DNA from: an uncultured Pelagibacteraceae bacterium
GTDB taxonomy: Bacteria > Pseudomonadota > Alphaproteobacteria > Pelagibacterales > Pelagibacteraceae
Direction: 5' to 3'
Length of the DNA: 64,000 bases
Assembly (NCBI GenBank): GCA_902515985.1
Contig: CABXWY010000001.1
Coordinates: forward strand, 1-64,000
The notes beneath the pieces are model-generated. The model was not told the DNA's origin, did no database searches, and worked only from the letters and a program-made list of their open reading frames with translations. Positions within the stretch are counted from its first letter, which is position 1. Each line of letters opens with the position of its first letter. The translations under genes and the position numbers were made by a program. Below, one piece after another: positions 54,103 to 64,000 of this stretch.

Positions 54103-55354
54103 TATTAAAGATATTAAATCGAATTTAGAAGTTTTTATAAAAGGTATTTCTAAACGAAATTTTAAAATTGATGAAAATTTATTATTATCTTTAGATAATA
54201 AAAATCGTGATTTAATTCAAAAAAAAGAAAAATTAGAACAAGAAAAAAAAATTATTTCAAAAGGAGGTGATAAATCATTATTTGAAAAATCAAAAAAATT
54301 ATCTAGTGAAATCGAACAAATTTCATCTGAACAGTTAAAGATCAAGAATGAATTGGACAGTTTTTTATCCAATATTCCTAATTTACCATTAGATGACGTT
54401 CCTGAAGGTAAAGATGAAAGTCATAATTCAGAAATTGAAAAAAAAGGTAAAATACCAGAATTTAAATTTAAGCCAAAATCCCATAGTGAACTAGGCGATA
54501 ACTTAAAAATGATTGACTTTGATTTAGCAACAAAAACATCAGGATCTAGATTTGTATTTTTAAAAAATAACTTAGCTTTACTCGAAAGAGCCCTATCTAA
54601 TTTTATGATAGATAAACATACGAATGAAAATGGTTATACTGAGATATCTCCACCCTTAATTGCATCTGAAAGCACCATGTATGGTACTGGACAATTACCA
54701 AAATTTATTGACGATCAATTTGAACTTAAACTAGATGATAAAGCTGAAAAAAAATTCTTAATCCCAACAGCGGAAGTTATATTAACAAATATAGTTAGGG
54801 ATAAAATTTTAAATATAAATGAGTTACCATTAAGATTTGTTGCATCAACTCCTTGTTTTAGAAAAGAAGCTGGTAGTTATGGCAAGGATACAAAAGGAAT
54901 GATAAGGCAACATCAATTCTATAAAGTAGAACTAGTAAGTATTGTTGAAATAGAAAATTGCAAAAATGAATTAGAAAGAATGACAAATTGTGCTACTGGA
55001 ATTTTAGATGCATTAGAATTACCATATAGAAAAGTTGTTTTATGTACTGGGGATATGGGTTTTAGTGCTGAGAAAACTTATGATATTGAAGTATGGATAC
55101 CATCGGAAAATAAATATAGAGAAATTTCTAGTTGTTCTTCCTGTGGATCTTTTCAAGCTCGAAGAATGAAAGCTAGATACAAAAATGATACAAAGCAAAC
55201 TTTATTTGTTGGAACTCTTAATGGTAGTGGATTGGCTGTAGGTCGTACTTTAATTGCAATATTGGAAAACTATCAACAAGAAGACGGTACTATAAAAATC
55301 CCCAAAGTTCTTATCCCTTATATGAAAAATTTGGATAAAATTTCAATCAAATAG
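54095..55354 (+). CDS. serS: Seryl-tRNA synthetase SerS
   Basis: Class II synthetase for tRNA-Ser. From the ATG at 54095, 419 residues: an N-terminal coiled-coil arm (about 25-100), motif 2 in RFVASTPCFRKEAGSYGKDT followed by GMIRQHQFYKVELVS, and motif 3 in NGSGLAVGRTLIAILENYQ. A TTG start at 54068 would add nine Lys-rich residues inside tatC and is less likely. In other alphaproteobacteria surE and pcm usually follow; here yajC does. Confidence 0.96.
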   Translation: MHNIKDIKSNLEVFIKGISKRNFKIDENLLLSLDNKNRDLIQKKEKLEQEKKIISKGGDKSLFEKSKKLSSEIEQISSEQLKIKNELDSFLSNIPNLPLDDVPEGKDESHNSEIEKKGKIPEFKFKPKSHSELGDNLKMIDFDLATKTSGSRFVFLKNNLALLERALSNFMIDKHTNENGYTEISPPLIASESTMYGTGQLPKFIDDQFELKLDDKAEKKFLIPTAEVILTNIVRDKILNINELPLRFVASTPCFRKEAGSYGKDTKGMIRQHQFYKVELVSIVEIENCKNELERMTNCATGILDALELPYRKVVLCTGDMGFSAEKTYDIEVWIPSENKYREISSCSSCGSFQARRMKARYKNDTKQTLFVGTLNGSGLAVGRTLIAILENYQQEDGTIKIPKVLIPYMKNLDKISIK

Positions 55355-55398
55355 AAGTTGTTTTCAAATATCAATTAGTATAAATAGTAATAAAAATT

Positions 55399-55686
55399 AT
55401 GTCTAACTCTGGAATTGGTCAATTTATACCTTTAATACTTATATTTGTAATATTTTATTTTTTCTTAATACGTCCTCAACAAAAAAAAGCAAAAGACCAT
55501 AAATTAATGGTTGAAAACTTAAAGAGAGGGGACAAAATTATTACATCTGGTGGTATTGTCGGTAAAGTTGATCGTATTATAGACAATGAAAAAGTAGAAG
55601 TTGAAATCGCTGATAATGTAAAAGTTGAAGTAGTAAGATTAACTGGCATTCAGGCACTTATTACTACTCAAGAAGTTAAAAAATAA
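55399..55686 (+). CDS. yajC: Preprotein translocase accessory subunit YajC
   Basis: Small membrane partner of SecDF. In 95 residues: a single membrane helix (FIPLILIFVIFYFFLIRPQQ), QQKKAKDHKLMVENLKRGD, and ITSGGIVGKVDRI, the family signature. It lies 14 bases before secD on the same strand. Confidence 0.96.
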   Translation: MSNSGIGQFIPLILIFVIFYFFLIRPQQKKAKDHKLMVENLKRGDKIITSGGIVGKVDRIIDNEKVEVEIADNVKVEVVRLTGIQALITTQEVKK

Positions 55687-55700
55687 GTTTTAAAAATAAA

Positions 55701-57257
55701 GTGCTCAAATTTTCTAAATTAAATATTTTAACGACTACATTATTATCCATTTTGGTGATTTTTTTTACAATATCAAATTTTACTACTTTTGATGATGAAT
55801 ATTTAAATAAAAAAATCAATTTAGGTTTAGATTTGCAAGGTGGATCATATCTTTTACTCAAAATTGATAATGATCCAGTAGTTATAAAAGAGCTACAGAA
55901 TAAGGCTATTTCAATTAAAACATTTTTTAAAGAACAAAAAATCAATATCTACAATATTAAGGTAACTGATGAAAAAAAAATAATTTTTTCTATAAATAAG
56001 AAAGATATAGAAAAAGTTAATGAACTCCTCAATGATAAGGATGGAACAGTAAATCCATATTTTGATCAGTTTAAATCATTTCAATTTGATGTCACTAATC
56101 AAAGTGAAAATTTTAATATATTATTTTCAAAGTATGGACTAATTAGATTAAAAACATCTTCATTAGATCAAGCAATCGAAATTGTAAGAAGAAGAGTTGA
56201 TGAAGTTGGAACAAATGAGCCAAATATTTTAAAAAGAGGTAACGATAGAATTTTGGTAGAATTACCTGGTTTAGATGATCCTATGCGTATAAAAAATTTA
56301 CTAGGCAAGACTGCAAATTTGTCTTTTAGATTTGTAACTCAAGCTAGTGAAGAAACTTTTGGTTCAGAAGAGCTTGAATTCGAAGATGGTTCTGAAGTCG
56401 CGAGAGTAAGTAAACGTATTATAGTAAGTGGTGAAAATCTCGTAGATGCTCAACCTCGTATGGATAATCAAACTAATGAGACTGTAGTAACTTTTGATTT
56501 CGACAGACTGGGTGCAAAAAGGTTTGGTAGAGCCACTTCAAAAGGAGTTGGCAAAAGATTAGCCATAGTACTTGATGGAAAAGTGATTAGCGCACCAGTT
56601 ATTCAAGAGGCTATAGTTGCCGGTTCAGGACAAATTTCAGGCGATTTTACATTTCAATCTGCTACTGATCTGGCTTTATTATTAAGATCTGGAGCATTGC
56701 CTGCACCATTAGAGATTATTGAAGAAAGAACAGTAGGTCCAGGCTTAGGTCAAGACTCTATCAGATCAGGATTGCTAGCGTTAATTATAGGTTTTGTTTT
56801 GGTAATCTCATTTATGATGATCAAATATAGAATATTTGGAATTATAGCTAACACTGCATTGATATTAAATTTATTTTTTTTAGTAGGTATACTAACTCTT
56901 TTTGAAGCAACTTTGACTTTACCTGGTATAGCTGGAATTATTTTAACTGTTGGTATGGCTGTAGATGCAAATGTTTTAATTTTTGAGAGAATTAAAGAAG
57001 AGGTTAGAAACGAAAAAAATCAAATCATAGCTTTTGATGCAGGTTACAATAAATCAAGAAATGCTGTATTAGATGCAAACATTACAACACTAATTGCAGC
57101 TATTATTTTATTTTTTCTTGGTTCTGGACCCATTAAAGGTTTCGCTGTGACTCTAGGAATTGGAATATTTACAACCTTATTTTCAGTTTATTTTATAGCT
57201 AGACTGTTAACGTCTCTGTATGTAATTAAAAATAAAAACAAAGAGCAATTAATATAA
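55701..57257 (+). CDS. secD: Protein translocase subunit SecD
   Basis: RND-type membrane protein that uses the proton gradient to pull proteins through SecYEG. The 518-residue product starts with GTG. It has LGLDLQGGSYLLL near residue 35, a periplasmic domain with the RRRVDEVGTNEPNI segment and VELPGLDDPMRIKNLLGKTA, and membrane helices with LPGIAGIILTVGMAVDANVL and FERIKEEVRNEK. Shorter than E. coli SecD (615). It overlaps secF by one base. Confidence 0.96.
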   Translation: MLKFSKLNILTTTLLSILVIFFTISNFTTFDDEYLNKKINLGLDLQGGSYLLLKIDNDPVVIKELQNKAISIKTFFKEQKINIYNIKVTDEKKIIFSINKKDIEKVNELLNDKDGTVNPYFDQFKSFQFDVTNQSENFNILFSKYGLIRLKTSSLDQAIEIVRRRVDEVGTNEPNILKRGNDRILVELPGLDDPMRIKNLLGKTANLSFRFVTQASEETFGSEELEFEDGSEVARVSKRIIVSGENLVDAQPRMDNQTNETVVTFDFDRLGAKRFGRATSKGVGKRLAIVLDGKVISAPVIQEAIVAGSGQISGDFTFQSATDLALLLRSGALPAPLEIIEERTVGPGLGQDSIRSGLLALIIGFVLVISFMMIKYRIFGIIANTALILNLFFLVGILTLFEATLTLPGIAGIILTVGMAVDANVLIFERIKEEVRNEKNQIIAFDAGYNKSRNAVLDANITTLIAAIILFFLGSGPIKGFAVTLGIGIFTTLFSVYFIARLLTSLYVIKNKNKEQLI

Positions 57258-58150
57258 TGAATTTAAATATTAATTTTAATAAATATTATAAATTATTTAA
57301 TATTATATCTATCATTTTAGTAGTTTTATCTATCCTTTCAATATTAGTTAAAGGTTTAAATTATGGTGTAGATTTTAAGGGCGGCACACTTATTGAATTG
57401 AGAATAAATGATAATCAAACTAATATTTCAACATTGAGAAGTGCATTTAATAATATGAATCTTGGCGACGTTGCAATTAAAAATTTTGGAAATGACAATG
57501 ATTTCTTAATAAAATTTGTTAAAAAGGAAAAAGATAAAAACTTAATACAAAACATAAAAAAAGATCTTACAAAAATCATAGGTTCAGTATTTGAATTTAG
57601 AAGAGTCGAGAGTGTTGGACCTAAAGTAAGTGCTGAACTTCTTAACAAAGGATTGATAGCTATTGCCGCTTCGTTAGGCGCAATGCTTTTTTATATATGG
57701 ATAAGATTTGAGTGGCAATTTAGTTTAGGTGCCATAATCGCATTATTTCATGATGTAATATTAACAATCGGTATATTTTCATTATTTAGTATTGAAATAA
57801 ACTTATCTATTGTGGCTGCATTGCTTACCATAGTAGGTTATTCAATGAATGATACAGTTGTAATTTTTGATAGAGTAAGAGAAAATTTAAAAAAGCATCT
57901 AAGTATAAAAATCTTTGAATTAACAAATTTATCTATTAACGAAACTCTTTCTAGAACAATAATTACTTCTGCAACCACAATGCTCGCATTACTTTCAATT
58001 TTTATTTTTGGTGGTGAAATATTAAAGGGCTTTTCATTAGCTATGATTTTAGGAGTAGTTTTTGGTACTTATTCTTCAATATACATCGCTAATCCTACAT
58101 TAGTATATTTAAAAGTTTCTTATAGAACGGTAGTTAAAGAAGAAAAGTAA
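57257..58150 (+). CDS. secF: Protein translocase subunit SecF
   Basis: Partner of SecD. 297 residues with GLNYGVDFKGGTLIELRI, FRRVESVGPKVSAELL, ALLTIVGYSMNDTVVIFDRV and RENLKKH, all conserved. Its stop (TAA) is directly followed by the stop codon of the convergent PuuD-like gene, with no base between them. Confidence 0.96.
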   Translation: MNLNINFNKYYKLFNIISIILVVLSILSILVKGLNYGVDFKGGTLIELRINDNQTNISTLRSAFNNMNLGDVAIKNFGNDNDFLIKFVKKEKDKNLIQNIKKDLTKIIGSVFEFRRVESVGPKVSAELLNKGLIAIAASLGAMLFYIWIRFEWQFSLGAIIALFHDVILTIGIFSLFSIEINLSIVAALLTIVGYSMNDTVVIFDRVRENLKKHLSIKIFELTNLSINETLSRTIITSATTMLALLSIFIFGGEILKGFSLAMILGVVFGTYSSIYIANPTLVYLKVSYRTVVKEEK

Positions 58151-58753
58151 TTAATAAAGATTTTGCGCCGCCACCATTGTTAAAAGCATTGGTAATGAAA
58201 GAAGCGTATTAGTTCTTGAAAATAGCATTGCAGTTTTAGCAGACTTAGCTTTTAGATCTGGATCACACTCAACAATTCCCAAAGCTCTTTTTTGATTAGG
58301 CCAAATAACAAACCAAACATTAAAGGCCATTATTACTCCTAACCACATTCCAATACCTATGGCTGTATTTCTACCTCCTCCTGAACCTATTCCTAAAGTC
58401 ATTGATTCATGAAGGTATCCATTTAACCATCCTAATATTAGACCTGAAATTATCGTGGCGAGAGCGGCCCATCTGAAATAAAATAATGCTGCAGGGGCTA
58501 TAACTTTACCAATAGCAGGCTTTTGTTCATCTGGGATTTTAGGCATATTTGGAATTTGAACAAAATTAAAATACCAAAGTAAACCAATCCACATAATTCC
58601 AACTACAACATGAATATATCTTAATAACCAGCTCCAAAAAATTCTATCAATATCAAAACCCTCATTATTGAAAAATAATCCTAAAAATAAAAGTATGCTT
58701 ATTGCTAAAGATGTATGAATTGTTTTTGGTAGTGATGTTAAAATTTTACCCAT
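58151..58753 (-). CDS. PuuD-like (urate oxidase N-terminal domain) membrane protein
   Basis: Polytopic membrane protein of 200 residues matching the membrane domain of PuuD-type urate hydroxylases (PF06181, Urate_ox_N). Conserved pieces are RYIHVVVGIMWIGLLWYFNF (with a His in the membrane), PAALFYFRWAALATIISGL and NVWFVIWPNQKRALG. The cytochrome c domain found in full PuuD is missing, and no purine genes adjoin. Urate oxidation is therefore doubtful; an unassigned haem- or quinone-linked membrane role is possible. It faces secF tail to tail. Confidence 0.78.
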   Translation of the reverse strand: MGKILTSLPKTIHTSLAISILLFLGLFFNNEGFDIDRIFWSWLLRYIHVVVGIMWIGLLWYFNFVQIPNMPKIPDEQKPAIGKVIAPAALFYFRWAALATIISGLILGWLNGYLHESMTLGIGSGGGRNTAIGIGMWLGVIMAFNVWFVIWPNQKRALGIVECDPDLKAKSAKTAMLFSRTNTLLSLPMLLTMVAAQNLY

Positions 58754-58784
58754 AACTATATTCTATCATATCAAAAACCAGATA

Positions 58785-61661
58785 TTAAGCGATTTTTTTA
58801 GTTTTATTCAATAAAAGGTCTTTTAAGAATTGGCCAGTATAACTATCTTTTATTTTAACAATATCCTCGGGTTTACCCTCTGCGATAATATTTCCACCCT
58901 TTACACCACCATCTGGACCCATATCAATAATGTGGTCAGCAGTCTTTATAACATCTAAATTATGCTCAATCACAACAACTGTATTACCTGTAGCTACAAA
59001 TGTATGTAAAATTTCTAAAAGTTTTTTAATATCATGCTGATGTAAACCAGTTGTGGGTTCATCTAAAATATATATTGTTCTCCCAGTAGAGCGTTTTGAT
59101 AGTTCTTTAGCTAATTTTATTCTTTGTGCTTCACCACCGGACAATGTTGTCGCTTGTTGGCCTATTTTAATATAGCCTAATCCAACTTTTTTCAATGTAA
59201 GTAATTTTGATCTTATAGATGGTATATTTTCAAAATAATCACATCCTTCATCAACTGTCATATTTAACACATCAGCTATACTTTTGTCTTTAAATTTGAT
59301 TTCTAAAGTTTCCCTATTATATCTACTACCCTTACATTCATCGCAAGTTATGTAAACATCAGGTAAAAAGTGCATTTCGTAAGTAATAACACCGTCTCCT
59401 TCACAAGCTTCACATCGACCACCTTTTACATTAAATGAAAATCTTCCTGGCTTATAACCTCTACTTTTAGATTCTGGTAAACCAGTAAACCAATCCCTTA
59501 TTGGTCCAAACGCTGCTGTATAAGTTGCTGGATTTGATCTAGGTGTTCTACCTATAGGTGATTGGTCGATATTTATTATTTTATCAACTAATTCTACGCC
59601 TTTAAAGCTTTTAAAAGGCATTGGTATTTTTCTAGTTTTGTTATTATTTAAACTCAAATTTAAAGCGTTATATAAAGTTTGAAGTATTAAAGTTGACTTT
59701 CCACTTCCTGATACACCTGTAACACAAGTAAAGCACCCAAACGGAATTTTTAAATTAATATTTTTTAAATTATTTCCTGTAGCACCACCAACTTCTAAAA
59801 ATCTACCATTTTTTGCAAGTTTTCTATTTTTAGGTATGGGTATGAAACGTTTGTTAGAAAGATATTTACCAGTAATACTATTCTCATTGGTTAAAATTTT
59901 TTTATATTCTCCCTCTGCAATTATTTCACCTCCTTTACTTCCAGCTTCAGGACCAAGATCTATTATATGATCAGCGTTTTCCATTGTCTCAGTATCATGC
60001 TCAACAACTATTACAGTGTTGCCTAAATCTCTTAGTCTTTTCAAAGCATTAATTAATTTCACATTATCTTTTTGATGAAGACCGATTGATGGTTCATCTA
60101 ACACATATAAAACACCTGTAAGTCCTGAACCAATTTGTGATGCAAGTCGTATTCTCTGAGACTCTCCACCAGAAAGAGTTCCAGACTCTCTAGACAATGT
60201 TAAATAATCTAATCCAACATTCATTAAGAAACTCAATCTTTCATTGATTTCTTTTAAAATATGCTGAGCTATTTTTTGTTCTTTGATATTTAAATAGATT
60301 TTAAGCTCATTAAACCATTTTTGAGCCTCGATTATAGATTTATTTGTAATTTCACTGATATGAGAATTATTAATTTTAACACAAAGGGCTTCCTCCTTAA
60401 GTCTATTACCTTTACATACTTCGCACTTTGTGTCTGATTGATATTGAGCTATTTCTTCTCTTTTCCAATCACTATCAGTTTCTAAATATCTTCTCTCTAA
60501 ATTATTAATGACTCCTTCAAAAGTTTTTTTGTGAGAGTATTTCTCATAACCATCATCATATGAAAACTTTATCTCTTCGTCATCAGAACCATATAATATA
60601 ATTTCTCTTATTTTTTTTGGAATTTTTTGCCATTTTTCGTTTAATGAAAAATTATAATGCTTTGCTAAAGAGGACAATGTTTGAGCATAATAAAGAGATG
60701 AAGATTTTGACCATGGCTCTATTGCACCATCAGCGATAGTTTTTCTCTCATTAGGTACCACTAGGTTAGGATCTACATTTAGCTTTATACCTATACCTTC
60801 ACATTCTTCACAAGCTCCATATGGACTGTTAAATGAAAATAGGCGTGGCTCAATTTCTTCAATTGTAAATCCACTTTCAGGACAAGCGAACTTAGATGAA
60901 AATATTAATTTTTCAGTTTTTCTAAATTTTTTAGGTAAAGTTTCATTTTCATATTCAACGAATAAAAGACCGTTTGAAAGATTTATAGCCACTTCTATAC
61001 CTTCAGCTAATCTGTTTCCTAGGGATGAATTTAATACAATTCTATCTATAAGAACATATATGTCGTGTTTAACTTTTTTGTTTAATTCAGGAACCTTATC
61101 AATTTCATATAAAGTGCCATCAACTTTAATTTTTCTAAAACCTCTTCTCTTATAACCAAGTATATCTTTTTTATATTCTCCTTTTCTTCCTCTGACTACT
61201 GGTGAATAAAGATAAATGGTGCTTTTCTTAGGTAGTTCTTTTATTTTGTCAACCATTTGAGTTATAGTTTGAGATTCAATTTTTTTTCCAGTAAACGGAG
61301 AGTAAGGAACTCCAATTCTTGCATAAAGAACTCTCATGTAATCATATATCTCCGTAACAGTTGCTACTGTTGATCTCGGATTTTTTGATGTATTTTTCTG
61401 TTCAATAGATATGGCAGGGCTTAAACCCTCTATAAGATCAACGTTTGGCTTTTTCATTTTATCTAAAAATTGTCTAGCGTAAGCAGATAAGCTTTCAACA
61501 TATCTTCTTTGTCCTTCTGCATAAATTGTATCAAATGCTAGAGATGATTTTCCCGACCCCGATAGTCCCGTAATAACTATAAATTTATCTTTAGGTATAG
61601 TTAAGGATATATTTTTTAAGTTATGTTCTTTTGCGCCTTTAATAACTATGTTTTTGAGCAT
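58785..61661 (-). CDS. uvrA: Excinuclease ABC subunit UvrA
   Basis: Damage-recognition ATPase of nucleotide-excision repair. I chose the ATG of [20 protein letters not shown] (958 residues), matching the family start; a TTG at 61682 adds seven residues. Two ABC modules: Walker [10 protein letters not shown] and GVSGSGKST, signatures [12 protein letters not shown] and [12 protein letters not shown]. The second zinc finger is intact (CEACEGDG and CDECKG). In the first, CPESG replaces CPxC, a variation seen in other alphaproteobacteria. It is divergent from ssb across 92 bases. No SOS box was found there. Confidence 0.96.
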   Translation of the reverse strand: MLKNIVIKGAKEHNLKNISLTIPKDKFIVITGLSGSGKSSLAFDTIYAEGQRRYVESLSAYARQFLDKMKKPNVDLIEGLSPAISIEQKNTSKNPRSTVATVTEIYDYMRVLYARIGVPYSPFTGKKIESQTITQMVDKIKELPKKSTIYLYSPVVRGRKGEYKKDILGYKRRGFRKIKVDGTLYEIDKVPELNKKVKHDIYVLIDRIVLNSSLGNRLAEGIEVAINLSNGLLFVEYENETLPKKFRKTEKLIFSSKFACPESGFTIEEIEPRLFSFNSPYGACEECEGIGIKLNVDPNLVVPNERKTIADGAIEPWSKSSSLYYAQTLSSLAKHYNFSLNEKWQKIPKKIREIILYGSDDEEIKFSYDDGYEKYSHKKTFEGVINNLERRYLETDSDWKREEIAQYQSDTKCEVCKGNRLKEEALCVKINNSHISEITNKSIIEAQKWFNELKIYLNIKEQKIAQHILKEINERLSFLMNVGLDYLTLSRESGTLSGGESQRIRLASQIGSGLTGVLYVLDEPSIGLHQKDNVKLINALKRLRDLGNTVIVVEHDTETMENADHIIDLGPEAGSKGGEIIAEGEYKKILTNENSITGKYLSNKRFIPIPKNRKLAKNGRFLEVGGATGNNLKNINLKIPFGCFTCVTGVSGSGKSTLILQTLYNALNLSLNNNKTRKIPMPFKSFKGVELVDKIINIDQSPIGRTPRSNPATYTAAFGPIRDWFTGLPESKSRGYKPGRFSFNVKGGRCEACEGDGVITYEMHFLPDVYITCDECKGSRYNRETLEIKFKDKSIADVLNMTVDEGCDYFENIPSIRSKLLTLKKVGLGYIKIGQQATTLSGGEAQRIKLAKELSKRSTGRTIYILDEPTTGLHQHDIKKLLEILHTFVATGNTVVVIEHNLDVIKTADHIIDMGPDGGVKGGNIIAEGKPEDIVKIKDSYTGQFLKDLLLNKTKKIA

Positions 61662-61753
61662 AATTTTTGTTGCTTTCACCAAATAAAATTAATAATCACT
61701 CCTATACTATGATATAAATATAAAAAGATAATTTATATCTTCACTAAAATATT

Positions 61754-62206
61754 ATGGCAGGAAGCTTAAATAAAGTATTATTAATTGGCCGTTTAGGCGC
61801 AGACCCGGAAATCAAGCAAATGGTGAACGGTAAAAGCGTAGCAAGATTAAGCCTTGCAACCAGTCAATCTTGGAAAGATAAAAATACAGGCGAAAAAAAA
61901 GAGAAAACTGAATGGCACCGTATAGTTGTCTTTAATGAGGGTTTAGTGAATGTTGTGCAACAATACTTAAAAAAAGGTGCCCAAATTTATGTTGAAGGTC
62001 AAATAAGCACAAGAAAGTGGAAGGACGAGCAATCTGGACAAGATAAATATTCTACTGAAATATTAATCCAGGGATATAATTCATCTTTAACTATGCTTGG
62101 CGGCAATAATCAGAATAATAATATTTCTTCACAAGATAATAGCAAAACAATTGAAGACGCTTCTCAAGATATTTCTAAAGATCTTGATGATGATATTCCT
62201 TTTTAG
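61754..62206 (+). CDS. ssb: Single-stranded DNA-binding protein Ssb
   Basis: Coats single-stranded DNA and recruits repair proteins. 150 residues: OB fold ([57 protein letters not shown]), a short Asn/Gln-rich linker and the acidic tip DLDDDIPF that binds partners. It is five bases upstream of gyrA. Confidence 0.97.
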   Translation: MAGSLNKVLLIGRLGADPEIKQMVNGKSVARLSLATSQSWKDKNTGEKKEKTEWHRIVVFNEGLVNVVQQYLKKGAQIYVEGQISTRKWKDEQSGQDKYSTEILIQGYNSSLTMLGGNNQNNNISSQDNSKTIEDASQDISKDLDDDIPF

Positions 62207-62211
62207 TTTCT

Positions 62212-64000
62212 ATGCAAAAAATTGAGAATCCAAAAGTTTCTAACGTAAAATCAATAGCAATGTATGATGAAATGAGTTCATCATATTTATCATATGCAAT
62301 GAGTGTTATTGTAAGCAGAGCACTTCCAGATGTACGAGATGGACTTAAACCAGTTCACAGAAGAATATTATATGCCATGTACAAAGGTGGATTTGATTGG
62401 ACAAAACAATTTAGAAAGTCTGCTCGTATAGTTGGTGATGTAATCGGTAAGTACCATCCACATGGGGACCAAGCTGTATACGACGCTCTTGTAAGAATGG
62501 TCCAAGAATTTTCAATGAGCTTACCTTTGATAGATGGACAAGGTAATTTTGGATCTATTGATGGAGATCCTCCAGCTGCAATGAGGTACACTGAAACTAA
62601 ATTATCAAAAATATCACAATATTTAATTGAAGATATTGAAAAAAATACTGTAAATTTTAAAAGTAATTATGATGAAACTGAAAATGAGCCAGTAGTATTA
62701 CCTGCTCAATATCCTAATTTATTAGTTAATGGAGCTGGTGGTATTGCCGTAGGAATGGCAACAAGCATACCACCACATAATTTAGGTGAGATTATAAACG
62801 GCACGTTAGCATTAATTGAAAACAAAGATATCAAGTTAAATGAATTAATGAAGCATATACCAGGGCCAGATTTCCCCACTGGCGGCACAATTATAGGAAA
62901 AAATATTATTAAAGAAGGTTATAAAATTGGAAGGGGATCTTTTAAAATAAGAGGCAATATCAATATAGAGCAAAGAAAAAATGGTAAAGAAAGAATTGTT
63001 ATTACATCAATTCCATATCAGGTAAATAAATCAACTCTTAATGAAAGAATAGTAGAACTTGTAAGAGATAAAAAAATCGAGGGAATAAGTGACATTAGAG
63101 ATGAGTCTAATAGAGAGGGGATTAGAGTATCTATTGATCTAAGAAGAGGCGTGGAGCCAGAGACTGTAAAAAGACAACTTTATAAATTTACATCAATTGA
63201 AAGTTCTTTTGGTTTTAATACGTTGGCAATAGTAAATAAAAAACCACAAACATGTTCGTTAAAAGATTTTTTAGAAAATTTTTTATCATTTAGAGAAGAT
63301 GTTGTTGTTAAAAGAACTAAATATGATTTAAATAAAGCTGAAGAAAGAGCTCATATACTAATTGGTCTCACTGTATCAATTGAAAATTTAGATAAAATTA
63401 TAAAAATAATTAGAACTTCCAAAAGTCCAGATGATGCACGTAATCATTTATTAAAAAATAAATGGAAAATAAATAAAGCTTCTAAATTTATTAAACTTAT
63501 TGAAAATAAAAAAAGCTCAGGCTCATATACGTTGACATTAAACCAAGTCAATTCTATTTTAGAATTAAGATTACAGAAGTTGACAGCACTAGGCATTCAA
63601 GAAATTGAATTAGAAATAAATAAATTATCAGAATTAATTGTTCAATTCAAAAAAATTATAAATTCAAAGAAAGAATTAATGAGAATTATCAGTAGCGAGC
63701 TTATAAATATAAAAGATAAATATGCAGAACCTAGAAGAACCAAAATAATTGATGCAGTTTTAAATTATGATATTGAAGAAACAATTCAAAAAGAATCTGT
63801 TTTAATAACTGTTACTTTACAAGGATATATTAAAAGAAGCTCCCTAAGTAATGTAAAAAAACAAAAAAGAGGAGGAAAGGGTAAATCAGGAATTAAAACA
63901 AGAAACGAGGACTCTGTTGTTCAGACACTTTCAGTTAATACTCATACGCCAGTACTTTTTTTCTCTACTGAGGGCTTAGTATACAGAGTAAAAGCATGGA
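62212..64000 (+). CDS. gyrA: DNA gyrase subunit A (3' end beyond the window)
   Basis: Breakage-reunion subunit of gyrase. The first 596 codons are open to the window edge. Visible: [37 protein letters not shown], catalytic Tyr126 in PAAMRYTE, and the GyrA box QKRGGKG at 63862-63882, which separates GyrA from ParC. At the position of E. coli Ser83 the residue is Gln87; the Asp87 equivalent is kept (Asp91). In many relatives this gene also follows ssb. Confidence 0.96.
   Translation, partial: MQKIENPKVSNVKSIAMYDEMSSSYLSYAMSVIVSRALPDVRDGLKPVHRRILYAMYKGGFDWTKQFRKSARIVGDVIGKYHPHGDQAVYDALVRMVQEFSMSLPLIDGQGNFGSIDGDPPAAMRYTETKLSKISQYLIEDIEKNTVNFKSNYDETENEPVVLPAQYPNLLVNGAGGIAVGMATSIPPHNLGEIINGTLALIENKDIKLNELMKHIPGPDFPTGGTIIGKNIIKEGYKIGRGSFKIRGNINIEQRKNGKERIVITSIPYQVNKSTLNERIVELVRDKKIEGISDIRDESNREGIRVSIDLRRGVEPETVKRQLYKFTSIESSFGFNTLAIVNKKPQTCSLKDFLENFLSFREDVVVKRTKYDLNKAEERAHILIGLTVSIENLDKIIKIIRTSKSPDDARNHLLKNKWKINKASKFIKLIENKKSSGSYTLTLNQVNSILELRLQKLTALGIQEIELEINKLSELIVQFKKIINSKKELMRIISSELINIKDKYAEPRRTKIIDAVLNYDIEETIQKESVLITVTLQGYIKRSSLSNVKKQKRGGKGKSGIKTRNEDSVVQTLSVNTHTPVLFFSTEGLVYRVKAW

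Noticed and set aside
1-64000. CRISPR array, prophage, insertion sequence or restriction system
   Set aside because: No repeated spacer pattern, transposase, integrase, phage structural gene or methylase was seen on either strand.

Overview
The window looks like core chromosome of a streamlined marine alphaproteobacterium, most likely SAR11/Pelagibacterales. Base composition is very AT-rich (roughly 30% G+C by eye, not computed). Nearly every base is coding, many genes overlap by 1-30 bp, and no intergenic gap exceeds about 200 bp. Gene order follows the alphaproteobacterial backbone but with many usual members missing. The contents support this placement: an Aap-type general amino-acid ABC transporter, fused IspDF, LpxI instead of LpxH, NtrYX, and a LexA preceded by the alphaproteobacterial SOS box GAAC-N7-GAAC. 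I see no phage, insertion sequence, CRISPR array or rRNA operon.

Layout. 1-6.1 kb: outer-membrane biogenesis and lipid A (bamA 3' part, skp, fabZ, lpxD, lpxA, lpxI, lpxB). 6.1-13.5 kb, minus strand: ppiD-like gene, trpE-trpG-trpD-trpC, lexA, gltX, read towards lpxB. 13.6-20.0 kb, plus: tpiA, secG, pyrG, kdsA, eno, ftsB, lipA, ratA. 20.0-22.1 kb, minus: ispDF, pgpA, pncC. 22.1-28.0 kb, plus: ntrY, ntrX, trkA, trkH, then tRNA-Arg(TCT) and a lone glycosyltransferase. 29.4-33.7 kb: aapJ, terminator, aapQ, aapM, aapP. 33.9-36.4 kb: XRE regulator and a membrane-anchored PQQ dehydrogenase, then tRNA-Asn and tRNA-Cys on the minus strand. 36.7-42.5 kb: valS, ilvD, manC and an SMR-like protein. 42.6-45.2 kb: the most accessory-looking part, with a leftover 3' tail of a second manC, a PiT-like permease, and an aquaporin/ArsC/small membrane protein set. 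45.3-47.3 kb: Ldh_2-type oxidoreductase, xthA, erpA. 47.4-58.2 kb, plus: dgt, argS, small membrane ORF, nagZ, scpA, scpB, tatABC, serS, yajC, secD, secF. 58.2-64 kb: PuuD-like membrane protein and uvrA (minus), then ssb and the 5' two thirds of gyrA (plus).

The genes serve envelope construction (Bam, lipid A, Sec, Tat), tryptophan, isoprenoid and nucleotide synthesis, tRNA charging, DNA repair and segregation, and high-affinity uptake of amino acids. No obviously new multi-gene system is present. The most unusual local signals are: the manC tail remnant behind an SMR protein that lacks the family's essential glutamate; an 18-bp perfect palindrome and a hairpin in the aapJ leader with a terminator between aapJ and aapQ; an NtrX without the sigma-54 contact motif; an arsC-linked aquaporin with an altered NPA box; and a GyrA with glutamine at the quinolone-determining serine position.
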